64,000 nt of DNA from Anseranas semipalmata. Its lineage: Eukaryota; Chordata; Aves; Anseriformes; Anseranatidae. Under the pieces are notes generated by a model. It had not been told where the DNA came from and searched no databases. It saw nothing but the letters and a program-made list of their open reading frames with translations. The stretch is from contig VXAA01003840.1 in the NCBI GenBank assembly GCA_013399115.1, forward strand, positions 103,802-167,801. Reading direction: 5' to 3'. Positions 11,776-25,789 of the stretch are shown in pieces. Every line of letters begins with the position of its first letter. The first letter of the stretch is position 1. Position numbers and translations under genes: made by a program.

Positions 11776-14700
11776 CTGCTCTCAGACAGTGTTTTTACAA
11801 ATGCTATAATGAGACAAGCTGTGAAATGTTTTACATGGCGGAAATGAGGGCTGCTGCTCAAGTAAAGTCTTTCTGCATGGATTTTATTCCTTGAAGTCTG
11901 CAAGAGGACTTTCGAAGCATTATGGTGCTGACCTCCAAAGCACGCTGTCCTGCTGGTAAGGCTGTTTGTCCTAACTCGGCAATAATATTTTTTACCACAT
12001 CCTTTCACTGGAGGACCTGAAATGAGCATGGGATACTTAAGGAGTGCAGAGTGGAAACTACAGTTTGTTATGCTGCAGAAAAGGCCCTTTTCTGACTGTG
12101 ATTGTCTTGTCTACCATAGTGATACTCCTCCTTTCTTCCTCTGCTTTCTGCAGTATACTTGGCTTTTTTTTTAATGGGCATGGAAGGAGTGATCAAAGTT
12201 AAAATATACCTGAACTGAGCTTCACTGTCTGTTGTTGACAACTCCCATGATGCTAGCCCTAAATTCTAATGCTCTGGAGTCAAGTTCTTTTGTGTAGCTG
12301 TAACCTTCAGTACCCCCTCCAAAAGCCTTGTGGACATGAAGAAGAGCTTGTAAGTAGGTCCCGCACCTGCACTCTCAGGAAACAGTTGTCCAGACATGTA
12401 AAATAGCTCTATTATTTGCACTAAAAGTAGAATAAATTTTGGTTTTGTTCTAGTGATTTGGATGGAGAAGGGGGGATAGTGCTTGAGGCCAGTGGAGCTA
12501 GTGTGACCTCGCCATCATTTTTGTACGCATATTAGGATGTAGCTGTTAACTACAAGATCAGATCTTATTTGTTCTACAGGAAGAGCAAATTACAGAAGAA
12601 TTAAAACATAAACAAATTAGTCTTAAATTAGTAATTGGGTAAGAGTAATCTGTTTACAGTATGTGTCTGACTTTGCCAGGAAGAGTATCCAACAGTTTAC
12701 ATTTCCCATGCACATCTCACCACTGACTCACTCAGTGAGCATAAGATGCGATAGGTCAAAAATACTAGGTACAACTGAAACTGCTGGCTGCGTTTGGTTG
12801 GAAACTGTAACTCAGCTGAGGGTTGCCAGGACCTGCTCTTCACACTCCAGTCTCCTTTCCTAAGCAATAACTGATCAACATAATGCAAGAAATGCTTTTC
12901 ATATAAAACACTAATTGAAATAATGCATAATTAGAAGCAGATTTTATTTTTTTAGGATTAAGACAAAATGCTTCATTTTTCTTAACTTTTTAAAGTGTAA
13001 AAAAGATTTTCTAGCAAAAGATTCTAAAACACTTTGCAGTTGATTGTATTTTTTGCTTGGCCATTATGAAACCTTGGAGTGTGTAAGGGCGATGACTATT
13101 TGACAGAATGAAGGATGGAGAAAAAGGAGGAAAGAGGATTCTGAAACCGAAGCGTTTGGGCTGCAACTAGGTAGAAGTCTCTTTGAATTTGCTTGTATCT
13201 CTGTGAGCATTTTGTCCCCACATCTCAACCAATTCTGAATCTGAGGAAATTACCATCTGTGCATAGATATGCAGGAAATGAGCTAAATTTGTAGTGTAAA
13301 CATTTTCAAATGAATATTTGCACAGTACAGTCTCTCACCAATGCGTTATCCTCTTTTATTTGATAATCAACACATATCCCTTATGAGTTGCGTTGCAAGA
13401 GAAGAGAATGACTCTCGCTAAACTCTAATTATTCTCTCCTTTCTCCTGGGAAGAGCTCTCTTTAAGCTCCCTTTTGTGAGCTGCTCTGTGTTTCACAGTC
13501 ATTCCACCTCTTGATCACTCTTTCTCTTTATTTCACCTCAAAGTAGGCTCTCGGGTGGGCGCAGCACAAACCCAGACAGCTCTGTATAGGGTTGTTGGTT
13601 GAATTTCTGTAAGGTAGGGTTGCCTGGGCCAACCCAAAGCCTAGGAGAGATTCAGAGCAATTAGCTTTCAACTGAGGCTTTATGCAGGACGCAAGGTTGT
13701 GATGATACATAAATATTTCTTGGCCTAGGACTGGGAGAACGACATATTTCCATTAGTCCCAAAGTACTTTTGACTCAATTCAATCTGTAGCAACATGAGT
13801 CAGCTGTTTCAGCTAAGCAGTGTTTCTAATTCACCCTTTTTCTAATAAGCACGTACCCATAACGTGAGCTTCCTACACCGATTAATCCGTGTTTCCTCCA
13901 TATGGCTTGTAGATTTTTATTTTCTTTTAATTCAGTGCAAGCTGCTGAATAGTAAAATGCAGTGAAGATCTTGTTCGAGCAAAAAAGAGACCCCAGATGA
14001 AGTTGCCAGGGAGTTGCCAAGATTAGCAAATCCTGGTTGTTTTAGGAAAGGAATTTTTCAGCCAGTCACTGTAATTTTAAGGGCTTGAAAGTGGGCAAAG
14101 TCCTTCAGGAGTCCCTTGGAGGAGGGATTTTCCTGGGTAACTTTTTGAAGGCAGGGTTTGTAGAAGAAGAAGAAAGCTGGAACAAACCTTGCTGAAGTGG
14201 TTTAGAAGGACAAAGGAACCGGTGCGTGGAGTTGGCCTGAGAGCGTTAAGCTGAGATGCTGCGCCTCGCTGCGGGGCAGGAGCGGTGGGGATGTCAGAAG
14301 ATGGGGGACGGTCTGTGTTAGGAACGACATAGGACTTAGGAGGTTTGGGAGTAAATAACTTGTGTTTGTGAAGGGCAGGAATTTACAATCTGCCTGTGCG
14401 TAGAACAGAATGGCTTGATTTGCTAATTTTAATGTGCAAATAGAAGTGCTAGAGTGATACCAGCAAAGCCGTGCTATTGCAGACCTATTCATGTGCAACC
14501 ACGTACACGGAGAACACACAGATGAACAAGGGTACACAGATGCACGGTAAAGCACTGCAAAATCTAACTTATTTTTCCCCCCTCACAAGCAACATTGATT
14601 TAAAAAACAACAACAACAAAAAAAAACAACAACAAAAAAAAACCCACACCTTTTTCTTTAAGTACCAATGAAATCTAATGCTGCAGTTTTTCTCCTTCAA

Positions 14701-14939
14701 ACAGGGAAGAATGTTAATTCCCAGAATGCGCTTTATACAAATTAAAGTCCTTTCCCCCTTCCAAACATAATTCTTAGTAGAGGAATCAATCTCTCTCCTA
14801 GCAAACCAAGGTGAACAAATATATATATATTTATATAAAATAATTAAATTGCTTTTTTCTTATTATAAGAGTTTGTTTGGTTTGTAAAACCAAGCCGGAA
14901 TATTTATGCCCTTCCTCTTAGGGAAGGTCAGCAGATATA
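11776..14939. other. Unique non-coding DNA, no gene seen
   Basis: Ordinary AT-rich single-copy-looking sequence. The only notable composition feature is the CAA/poly-A low-complexity tract at 14602-14642 and a short AT-alternating run at 14819-14838. Open frames here are under 120 codons and have no recognisable domain. Confidence 0.7.
14602..14642. repeat. A-rich (CAA)n low-complexity tract
   Basis: Several CAA units alternate with A runs of eight to nine bases. It could be a decayed retroposon tail, but no element body can be seen upstream. Confidence 0.85.
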
Positions 14940-15125
14940 TACTCAATTACCTATTTGTGTGCGTTAAATCAAATGACTCTATATTCAATATTTTGTTTTT
15001 TAATTTTGCCTGAGCAGGAAGCTGGAAATCCAAATTAATGACTCTTCCCCAGTGACATAAATTCTGCGAGGTGTTTGTAGCTTGCTTGCCTTGTTAAAGT
15101 GCTCTGACGTGATTGATAACCGTTG
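14940..15125. promoter_or_regulatory. Candidate AT-rich cis-regulatory block
   Basis: The block contains ACTCAATTACC, GTTAAATCAAATGAC, CCAAATTAATGAC and GACGTGATTGATAACC, which resemble homeodomain, PBX/MEIS and CRE-type words packed in under 200 bases. No repeat or open frame explains it. Function is inferred from motif density alone and is weakly supported. Confidence 0.2.
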
Positions 15126-16775
15126 TCCTCTCCGACAGTGAAGGCTGCAGAGCAGTGGCAAGTAGAGCAGCAAGCATGCAGAGAACTTGCACTAGGATCA
15201 AAATCTGAGAGGTTTTTATTAATTTTACTTCCAGGTTAGGAGGAATGGTGGTTTTCAAATGCGCTGGTACCCTTCTTGTCTTCTAACAGCTGCTGTTAGA
15301 CATGATAACGCACCAAAGTCACTGCAGCTGAGCAAGAAAAAGTGGAGCTTGTTCCTGTGTCTGGGGGGCAGTGAAGTCCCTTCTGCTGAGCGAAGAATTG
15401 CTGTGCAGGGACCTCCTTGTGGCAGCCCTATAGTGCTTATACAGTATGGTTGGTTTAACTTGCAAAGGGACCCTCATGAATGATCTACCAGATCGTTCCC
15501 ATTGTTTCCCTCTTTCTATGTTTACTTGTGCACAGGTGGGTTGGACCCTGAACCTACACGGGCAGATTTCATCCAGGAGAAAATATAGTGGCCGTAACAA
15601 AATCCAGGCAATAAACATCTCCTTCTGCTTTGCACCACCATTTTAGTGTTCAGTTTGTTACTCTCAAGCAGTGATTGACCTTGTGCTGCAGAAGATGTCT
15701 CAAGCCAAGAAGCTGTTCTTCTAAGGGGCTGGGAATCTGACAAACCAGTGCAGCGCGAGATGAGATGTGAGCACTTTGGGAAAGGCTGCAGTTAATTTTC
15801 TGGCTTTGTTTTAATCCATACTCTCTTACCCCTCCTATGATAGGATGGTGGAGGATGGTTTTGTCTTCTATGGGCTAACATTTGTGAGGCTTGTGAAGTT
15901 GCCAAGGGATAGCATGCCAACTCGCCTTATTAGGATCTCTCCTGTAGTCTGGTAATTCAGTCCCTCCTAATTTGTTCAAAATACAGGAGCTTAATTTGAG
16001 CTATAGGTATTATCTGCAGTAAGTCATTAGGAAGGTGCAACTGAAAATAGGGTGGATCATATGTATATAGCCCTCTGCAACTGAATAAACATCAGATAAA
16101 AATTGCATTGATCTAGCAATCCATACGAAAATTGGAAAAATGGTTTAAAGTATTTGGTCTTGAAATAATGAATATGCAACATTCAAGAATTGGCTATTGC
16201 CTGAGCGTTGAAATATGAGTCCAGATCGAGGTTAAAATTGACAAATGACCCTTCCAAAGGGCTGAAGTAAATGAGTAGCACCAGTGACCTGTGGATGTTG
16301 ATGTGGCCAGAATCCCAGCGGAGGTGCCTGTTTTGCAGCTTGGACCTCTCTAATCAATGTATTGTTACTGCTAGTTTTTATTTTCTCTTTAGGCAGAAGC
16401 AAAATGTAAGTAGAAGAGCCGTGCACATTGCTTTTTCCATACTCCTTGTGCTATGAACTATTTTTTCCCCATAGGCTATTAGTGCCTTTGAATAAGTATC
16501 TAGTTCCTTTCAATAAACACTGCGCATCTGAAGTTAAAGTGGCTACTAGTAACTAAAGTGACAGCTACTCAACCGCTAGCAACAAAAAGAAGCTTGTTAA
16601 ACCTGAAGATGTCACATCATTTTCGTAGCTGCGTTTCTGATCTCCAGGAGACTAGAGTGCCGTATTTTCTAGGCAGAAACAGGTAGTCAACTAGGGTGTT
16701 TATTCACTGAAGGTCAGGCTTTTGTATTATGAAACTTCTAGCAGATGTGATAAGCAGTAAATTGCAGATCTATCA

Positions 16776-16806
16776 CCTTTTCTTTTCCTTTTTTTTTTTT
16801 TTTCCA
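16776..16806. repeat. Polypyrimidine tract ending in CAG
   Basis: C/T-rich tract with 15 consecutive T followed by 'ccag'. It has the form of a strong 3' splice site, but the sequence after it has no recognisable coding content, so I list it only as a low-complexity tract. Confidence 0.6.
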
Positions 16807-19800
16807 GTGAGCGTGTGTGTGAAATCAGCAGAATACTGCCTGCATTTGATTTATGGCCCACTTTTGACCAACTCTTATCAGGTTCCCACAAGCCCTTTTC
16901 TGATGCAGCTCATGTCTGAATGACAATAGACAACCAGTGCCATTATGCTCCAAAATCCCTCTTTGCATTCTAGACACCTAAGATTACATCTGGGCTATTG
17001 ATTTATTACTCCCCCCTTTTTTTTCCCCACAGGGACCAGTTTGTTCAGCCCGAACAAGATAGACTATTATTAAACTGAGCAAACTACTCCATGTGAACTT
17101 AGTAAAGAAATAATCATTTGCAACCACCTTTCTAACCACCCAGGTTCGTAAAGAAATGTAGGTGTTGAAATATTAAGACTGTTTATATATGGGTCCCACC
17201 ATTCGTGTTTGTTCAGATTATATATAATTTATATACATGAAATGAGACCCAACAGGCATTCTGTTGTGTTGGACATTATAGGCATATTGCCTAAAGCACC
17301 GCAGTATTACCACCCAATGTACAAAACCCAAATTATTACAAATCTACGTTACAGAAATACAGTTGGTGTTACGGTAGGTATCTGTGGCAGGGAGGTTTTA
17401 TGACACCTTTTAGAGTCTCAGCAAAATTTATATGTTCTACCAGTAGATTTTTTTTTCCTTTTTTGGGGAGGCAGAGGAAGCTATAAATTTTACAGTACGT
17501 TGGATTTTTATATCTCCTAAAAATGTACTGTGCAGGATTCACATTTAATATCCCTCAGCTATAGTCATCTGTGTGTTTAAGTCACTAAGTGAAAAGGTAC
17601 AGATGGGGCTTCTAGTTAAAATGATGATTTTTTTCTCCCCCCTTTCTGTTCCCCCCTCTTCGGTCCCCCTTTCCCTCCCACAAGCACATACCTCACCCTT
17701 GCGTCGTCTTTTGGTTAAAATAACATTACAAAAACTGATTCAGGGTTCGCGTGTGACCACCTCTGGCCTGCTTTCAGGAAACTCTGAGCACCAGCCAGCC
17801 AGACCAACAAGGTCTGCAGGTGCTCTGAGAAACGCCCAGGGCATGGCATGGAGCGAGCACCAGAAACAGAGGCTTTCAGAGCTGTGCTTCACCCCTCGTT
17901 GGCTGTGGGGACCGATCTGCTTAACTTGCAACTAAACCTCCTGTGGCTTATACCCTACCTCAGAGGATTTGTTTTATTCCAGCTACTATTCAATTTGTTG
18001 TATACAAACGTCTGTCGTTGCTTGAGTGCTGTTAGACTGTGCCCTCTTAGGCTGTTTGTATCATTGGTGCGTGTGGGCAGAAAGTATCCCACACCGGCTG
18101 AAGTTTAAGGATTTCCTTTCGCTGCTGTAGCCTGCTCCTGCTAATTTTTCAGGCACTTTCTTTTTCTCCCGTGGATCAAAACTCTCCATCAGTAAAGAAA
18201 GAACCAGATGATGCCAACATCAAGTGGTAGAATTAACTTTTATTGTTCATTACTAGGCATCTCTTTTCTATGTCATCATCTTCTCATCTTTATTCATAAA
18301 ATAGCCCTCATAGACAAAATATTTTCCAACTGAAGTTTTAAAATTGTTCTGTGATTCCTTTCTGTGGGCTTCTCTTTTTACTCTGCACATTTAGGTCTTG
18401 ATCCTGCCGGATCCCGTGTCTGTTCCAGTAAAACACCTATGGGCATGCTCAGCAGCATTCGGAGCTTGGACGTTCACAAATGCTTTCATTCTACTATTTC
18501 TGTTTAAAGGGGGCTCAGCAGCAGAGTGTCTGAGCAGTGCCTACCACTGAGGCCTTTTAGAAAGCAAAGAGGATTTTTCCTGTGAAAATCAGGCATTTTT
18601 ATTAGAATCTAGTTGAGCATCTAAATATTGGGATGAGAAAAGGAAGTGTGTAATGGCGACTATGGTTAAGCAAGACTGTTCAGTAGGGAAGAATTGCACA
18701 GAAATACATAAATCAGAACTTCACGTACCCATGGTTTGCAGTGCTATAGGTAACAGAGGGCACTCCAGCACAGTAAGGATACTGGAGAGTTACAATAACT
18801 TCTGGTTAGGGTAGGGAGAAATAATTAATGGCAGATGGAAAAGGATGATTTTTTATTTATTTTTTTTGTCAGAATGGAGCCAGTAAGAAGGGCTGTGAAG
18901 GCAGTACAACACGAAGAGTAGAGAGTCAAGCGAACTGAAATATGGCAGGCAGAAAAACCCAAAAGGGAACACTTTTTCCCGTAATGTGCAACTCAGCTGG
19001 GAAATTCTGTGCTTCTGTTCAACGGAGAACAAATCAAATTTTAGAGAGAGATAACCAAATTTATAGCTGTAGTCCATGCTACAGCAGGAAGAGCAACTGC
19101 AAGGTCATTAAAAATGCACCGCATCGAACTTCGAGTCGCCGGGTGTTTGGGGATGAGAGGGACAAGTAGCCAATAACTACAGGTGGCAGAGTTGCTTGCG
19201 CTTTGAAGCCTGGCTCTGGCCACAAGAGACTAGCTTGCATGGACTGCTGCCCTCATCTAGTATTGCTGTTTCTTTGCTTCTGTCATTAAACTCCATATTT
19301 TTTAAAAGTTTGGATAACCAGGGTGTAGAATGTCCTGTGGAACAGCTGTCTTGGTTTCCCTACATCGTGGTTCGCTGCTGTACGGAAGAAAGAGAAATTG
19401 CAGCAGTGCAAACAAATCGGAAAAGATTCAAGTCTCGAACAAGCTGACAATCACAAGCTGACAGTCGCTTGCTGTTCGGAGCATGCCCTTCCTAGTCCTT
19501 CCAGCCTACGTTACAGTTGTTTCATTTGCATCTGGGAGTTGCCAGAAAAAAAAAGCAGTAGCAGAAACCTGCTCTGGGTAAGCCAGATTTAGAGTTTTTC
19601 TGGCCCCATGGAGGACGTTTCCTCTGCCGTGGAAACTCCCGCCTTCCTTTATTGCAGTTGACTTGAAATTGTGATTTATTTGTCTACAGGCCTTTCCTGG
19701 TTTCACTTTGTTTTGGAGCAGAAACCTACTTTCTTCCTTGTAGCTCCTGGTGTCTTCTACCCTGGAATACAGACACTGGCCTGCACAAGCATTGACTTGC

Positions 19801-20645
19801 ATAATGCAACTTCAGATAAAGGTCATAAACGGTCTTATTTGGAAATTAATTCAAATAAGAAAGGGAGCGAGCCAAAAGCAAGCCTCTACTGGGCATGTTA
19901 ATAATGTCATTTGTTTACAAGAGTGCAAGATCACTGCTAGAGGACATCCTGAATGATTGGTTGTTGCCCTTAGTGTTTGCCCTTGGGTGTCCCTGTTGTG
20001 AGGGAAGCGAGTCCAAAGGTCAGAGAGACTCTGCTGGACCAGCAGTGCCTGAAGATAGGTCTTCATCTTCTGGAAAGCCAGGCTGCTATTTGGAAAGATC
20101 AATGTTAGGATTCTGATGCCTGAAAAAATATACATGGGATTCACTTCATTCCATGGACCGATTCCAGTACAGTCATTAGCACTGGGACCAGGAAGGGTTA
20201 GCACTGCAGTTCTTCAGCACGCACCAGGAGAACAGAGACTGTATAATGGCAGTGTGGCAGCAGATCGGCGTTGGAATTTGGGGGCTGGGGTGTGTGTGAC
20301 AGGAAAGCCTGGCACCATGTGTTTCTGTTCTGCTGCTTTTTTACACGTGTAATATCTGTGTGGCTCTCTGAGCAGTCTTCAATCCAGTATTTCGAGAAGT
20401 CTTCCCTACAGAGAACATATTTGTTGTAATGCTTCTCTCAAACGTACACAAAAGGGTGTGAGAAGACACACTCAAAATATAATCTGTAAGAAAGAGCGTT
20501 TGCCCTATGGCCCGACAGGGCTTGCGTAGCTCCGTGCAGAACGTATGCTGGGTTTCAGCAGGTAGCAGGTACAAGAGCAGACAAATTGGGAGCCATATTG
20601 ACAGCCATGCTGCAAAGTGATCTGATGCCCCTCCTAAACATTTCT

Positions 20646-20662
20646 CAATAAATAAATAAATA
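20646..20662. repeat. (AAAT)n microsatellite, four units
   Basis: Four AATA/AAAT units are visible directly. Short and probably stable. Confidence 0.85.
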
Positions 20663-23170
20663 CAAATCATATGTTTCTATCAGAAACATGAATAGCACAA
20701 ACACATGGCTCTTGGCTCTTTCATTCGGTAAGTAGCAGCAGCAATTAATTAGCTTGTGGAACACGTTGCATCTATAAAGAGAATTGTAAATCCTCACTTT
20801 TTTTTGAAGGTTTAATGGCATTTCTGGGCGGTTCAGCAGCATCAATGATGCACGTTCAACACGTGGGAGAAGCTGCCATTCTGGGTTCAGCAGCAGGTAG
20901 ATGAAGGGCATCTTCCCATAAGTTCAGGTGGGCTTTGGGCTTCAGACCACATTTCACTTATTACCAGGAACAAAGCAGGGGATATTCAAATGCTCTCTGA
21001 AGGCCTCCTGGGAGTAGCTATGGACAGTAGGTAGTATTTATGCTCCATTTTGTATGCTTGACAACAGCTCTTTGTGTCAGACTTTTTTTTTTTTAATGCA
21101 GGTTGTCCTCAGGAAAGTAATGAAAAGGAGTGAACGTTGTCTCAGCTGCCATGAAGTGTTATGTTCTCTTTAGTATAAATCATCGTCCTGTAGTTCATTA
21201 ACCTTAATACAGTTTAGTCTGTGTGTGTCATCAGTTTAGCCAAAGCCTTTCGGATGAGTCATTCGCTATATGCTGAGTTTGTGGGGGCAAGCTAATTTTT
21301 GCATATAATGAACGTTATGCATAGGCATCTCTCCTACCCTCTGCTCATTGAATTGCAAGTGCATTTGTTGAACTGAGAAGGTGTTATGAGAGAAGCAGGG
21401 ATGTGACAGAGTTAAGGAGCAGGAGGAACTGACTCCAGAACTGACGCTAGCTGCTTCGCTGGTGTCTCGCCCTGTCCAGGCGTTGCAGCATGGATTGCTT
21501 TTAGGGGGGGATGTAAAGCAGGAGCACGTAGCCACTGACCTTGTGGGTTTTTACAGGGAACTCATCCAGGGTGTAGGGGCTGGCATGACACAGAAGGTGC
21601 TTGTTGGAAGGTTTGACGAATGGGCGTGGAGGCTGGCACTGTGTGTGGAGCAGAAGCAGGGGTCGATGTAGTGTGTACGAGATGAAAGATGAGGACAGGG
21701 CTAGGTCAGGAAGAACATTGTATCTTGGGCAGTTGTCTTTTCCGCTGTCCATATTTCACATAATCAGTTTTTCTGTCTCCTACAGCAAATCTAAGGCATT
21801 TGTAATTCATGCTTTTAAACATCACTGTCTATTTCTGCTGCTTCATAGATTAAAAAAATACCTGCACATTCACAGACAGATGTAATAGAGCAAAATAAAA
21901 ATCCTTCTGTATCTTCTGGTCATCACTCTTCTGGCTGCATGACGTTCACCTATTGACAGAAATCATCTACCTCCAGCTGATCTTACTTCTCAGCCAAGGT
22001 CTGAAAGTCTGTCACCTCCCGTCATGATCTGTCATACAAACATCACACACCATGTTAACCCAGTGGTTAGAAAGATTTGTTGCAAGTTGGATCCTTTTTT
22101 TTTTTTTTTCTTTTTAAAACCACTTAATACAATGGGGGTGAATTGTCTTATAGGTTAAGGGCACAGACTGGGTCTTAATTTATCCCAGTAATCTGCCCAG
22201 TGTGCGCGCAGGAATCCTACAGACTGCATGAAAAGTGCTTGAGTCAGACCCTTCTATGCTCAAGACTCAATAAGGGCATGAGCTGATCTAAACGCATATA
22301 TCTTCCTCTGTGCCGGAGGGGGATAAGGGGAGGAGGAAAAAAAATCAATGCTGTCTCTGGCTGAATTTCTAGTTGTGTTTCACAAGGCTGTTATTTGGCT
22401 CATCTCCTTACCTCCAGATATTGCAGAATAACTCTGCTGCATTCCCTCTGCATTGGATAGCCTGGATTTTTCTCAGAGAAAACAGGCTTGGCCTTTTCCT
22501 TCAGCTTCTTCTTTGTTGTGTTCTTCACTGCCTGTTTCTTCCCCTCCTTCACCAGGCTGTCACAAGCTAGGCCTCCTGATGCCCAGCTCTGGCTGTTCTG
22601 ATGCATTCCTCTCCAGGGCTCTGAGCGGGCAAAGCAGATAAATTGTTTTCCAATGCGTAAGGGCTGCAATAGCCTGTTCTTGGCCCCAGGAAAAAAAAAA
22701 AAAAAGAGGTTTGTACAGATTTTGCTAATTTATATGGGGTCTTTAAAAGAAGAAGAGGAAGATTGCCTGCTAAAAATCAGCTTCATTTGCATGAATGAAA
22801 AGGTTTTTTTTTGTATGTAAAATTTGTAAAGGCTTATTGGCAGAATTGAGAGAGATGACTTATGGGTTGTTAGATAACCTTTAAGGTCCTTGTAGTACAT
22901 TACAGCCTCAATTCAGATGGTACTTATATCCTTAAAATTGTGTGTGAGCTTAAACATCTTTTCTGAATCTTTCTACCTAGCTTTTTTTTCCCCATTTTAA
23001 ACATTCTTACTGTTTTTGCTTTGTTTTCTGAAAACTCTTCCTGTTTTCTGCCACTAAACACTTCCAACAAAAGTAATAAAAATGCTTTGAAATTTATTGT
23101 AATGCTGATGATGAAACACCATGTTCAAGGGCTGGAGAGAGCAAACCCACTAATAAAGAGTTGGGTTATA

Positions 23171-23213
23171 GTTTTGAAACCCCAAACAATTTTGGGGGTG
23201 TTTTGAAACCCCA
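23171..23213. repeat. 14-bp direct repeat flanking a small hairpin
   Basis: The word 'gttttgaaacccca' occurs at 23171-23184 and 23200-23213. Between and overlapping them is an inverted repeat, CCCCAAA then four bases then TTTGGGG, able to form a seven-base-pair stem. Probably a local duplication without function. Confidence 0.7.
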
Positions 23214-24659
23214 CAGACAAAAAAAAACATGCTCCTAATCTTTGCTCATCATCATCTATCTCATGAAAGAATCAATCAGCTGTATTAGTGCCTCTCCATT
23301 AACTTGTTTGTCTTCAGTCCTTGACTAGGTGAAGGGCCCATGAGGACACAGGTCCTATCCTCAGCTACATCGCTGGGAACATGACTGGGGCCAAAGTAAT
23401 GTTTGAAAGGCTTGCTTTTATTTGTAGAACAAATGTTTTCACCTAGCAGTAGCACAGTCAAACAGTGTGAAGGAAACGTTACAATACCCCTGTCTATTTA
23501 TTTGTGTTTTTATAAGGTCACCCATCACCATCGTATCTAAGTGACTTTCTTCTTTCCTTTAAGGATCCTGGTCAGGAGTTGAAAATAAGGAAAAGAGAGG
23601 AAGAAAACCACAAAGAAAGAGGCATATGAAAAGTGAAAAAAAAAAAAAAGGAAAAAATACGGAGCTGGAGGTGAACCCAAACACTCAGAGGTAATTTGCC
23701 TTGAGGAGCAGGAACCCTTGAGACCGATGTATAGACTTTGGAAAAAAGAATCTGTGAACAATAGTAAAGGCTATGAACGTGCCATCCTCTGACAGGTATG
23801 TAAACCTTACGATTAAAATAACAGCTTCAAAAATCCTTCTGTCAGAGTGAGTTTTCTTTAGCTAGTCTGGGTTTCAGAGGAAGTATTGCAAAGACAATAT
23901 ATATCAAAAGTGGAGACAGCAAAGGAAAACTCTGTGTGAAATTTCTAAACAGATCTGTTCTTGAAGCATATTCTCTATAGCTTGACAAAATTACTGTGAC
24001 ATTAAAATAGTGTTGTATAAAATCAGGTAATTGTGGATTAGAACTAGTGGATTTTTGAGATGTTCTGTATAAGCTGAATCACCTCAAAGCTAAATTTAAT
24101 ACTTAAAAAAAGCACTTGATGAAGAAAGATCTAGAAAGGACACAACATTGAAATTTGCTTTTGTGTCTTTGATGTATCAATTATTCTTTTAATTTGAAAA
24201 TATTTTCACCAACAATTCTAGCAATCCCAATTCCCCTTTACTTCACAAAGTAATAGGGAATAGCTCCTTAATGCACTTGTAAGGTTTTTTCTTAGTTTAG
24301 CAACTTATTTACATCCTATTACGCTTTTTCTTTTCTTTCTTTTATTTTTCTTCTGCTTGGTTTACATTTGTGGTGACACCAAGGAGAGGTTGGTGGGTAT
24401 TTGGATCAGATGCCTGTTATCCTGTCTCCCTTTGTGGAGGGTCCCTGTGCGTGGCTCCCTGAAAACTGTTGTGAGAATGAACTTCATGCTTCAGTGGCAT
24501 CAGTCTGCAGTCGTGGTACTGCTTATGGAGAAGGGGTGGCAGGGTGGGGGAGCCACGTGTCCGCACCTCCATCCCTGTGGTCAGAGCCCCGCGTGCTTTG
24601 AATGAGCGAACCTTAAAGAGATGTCGGTGGATGATGGTGATAGTAGGGAGTTATGTGTG

Positions 24660-24795
24660 TCTTGCTCTGGTTTATTTTCCCAGTTTGATTAAATATGAAT
24701 GCCACTGAATATCAACTATTTATATGCTAATCACATCCCTTCAACAAACATAAGCCATTAACCAAACTCCTTCTTGCATACTGTAAAGAAGTAAG
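24660..24795. promoter_or_regulatory. Candidate AT-rich cis-regulatory block
   Basis: Words such as TTTGATTAAATATGAATG, GAATATCAAC, TTTATATGCTAATCAC and AAGCCATTAACC resemble POU (ATGCTAAT) and homeodomain sites in a compact block. No repeat or reading frame accounts for it. This is an inference from composition, with approximate limits. Confidence 0.25.
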
Positions 24796-25789
24796 AGAAT
24801 GCCTGACCGCAGAAAGCAGACATGATGTACATAAAAGGAGTGAAATTATTCAGCATGTGCTTATTGATACTTCTTTATACAGCAGTTTACTCCTCCCAGA
24901 GATCCTTGCTGAGGTTTGCAGATGACCGCATGTAATGATGTGGTTTCTTGTCACTAGTAATAGCTTTGTGAGGCAGCAGTATGTGATGCAAGATCTTATT
25001 ACTTAGTAAGTGGCATTTAAATGACCTAGTTACCCCAAAAGCTAATTGCTAGTTTGTCTATGTCACCATACCTTCCAGCGACACAGTGGACTTCAAAGAA
25101 ATTTTAGCTCCTGTCAAGCCACATTCACTTTGGGTCTGAGGCCCAGTAGAGTCAGTGTCTGGCTTATACTGGGAAGGCAAGCAGACTAAAAGGTATTCTC
25201 AGAAGCATCTCATGAACTTTGGCATTTACTTTGACAAATCCCATGCCCCCACACATGGCCACCAGTTCAACAAGTTACTTAGATCAATGACCGGTTTAGA
25301 AAGATGTGAGTCATTGCGCTGACTTCAACATGACTCACATCCTTCACCAGCGTCCGGCAAGCTGCCTCTCTTGGTTGGCCCTTTCTCTCCAACTGGCCGT
25401 TGAGAAGGCCTGTTGGTGGTTTCAGGTGTTTATAAAAGCGAATGGGTTATGATGATGGATTTTGTTATGGCTGCCTGCTTGGAAAGTTTGACCCCAAATA
25501 ATGACCCCAAATATTGGGATTTCTTTGTGGTTCTCTGCTTTTTTGTTCCATCAAGAATGTCTTATGTAAAGACATTAATTCAAAGTGAAGAACCTTTCCA
25601 GAAATACACCCTCCCACACACCCAGATTCTCAGATAGGATCAGCATGATTCTTTGTTTTAGTTGTTTCCTTATTTCAGTTTATACGTGCCTCTTCTATGC
25701 AATGAACTTCATTACAAATTACATTATCGGTATATTAGTTCCAAACAAATTTTCAGAATTGTTCCTCAGACCCGTTATTTGTGAAATCG
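24796..25789. other. Unique non-coding DNA, no gene seen
   Basis: No exon or repeat is recognisable. There is a small 13-14-base tandem duplication of 'tgaccccaaata' at 25489-25514. Confidence 0.65.

Larger units (their letters stand above)
15126..24659. other. Unique non-coding DNA, no gene seen
   Basis: About 9.5 kb without a recognisable exon or interspersed repeat. It contains polypyrimidine tracts ending in CAG at 16776-16806 and 17012-17032, an AAAT-type microsatellite at 20646-20662, a T tract at 22092-22115, a poly-A at 23636-23649 and a small direct plus inverted repeat at 23171-23213. A phrase at 18390-18480 faintly resembles an old sauropsid repeat but is too decayed to call. Confidence 0.65.

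Noticed and set aside
16776..17035. Two polypyrimidine-CAG acceptor-like tracts (16.8 and 17.02 kb)
   Set aside because: Strong acceptor form, but the following sequence lacks an open, recognisable exon, and such tracts are common in introns and deserts.
18390..18480. 'tcttgatcctgccgg' phrase recalling an old sauropsid repeat
   Set aside because: Too short and decayed to separate from chance.
22140..22260. MIR-like phrase 'aggttaagggcacagactgg'
   Set aside because: Only about 20 bases resemble the MIR 5' region; the rest does not follow the consensus.
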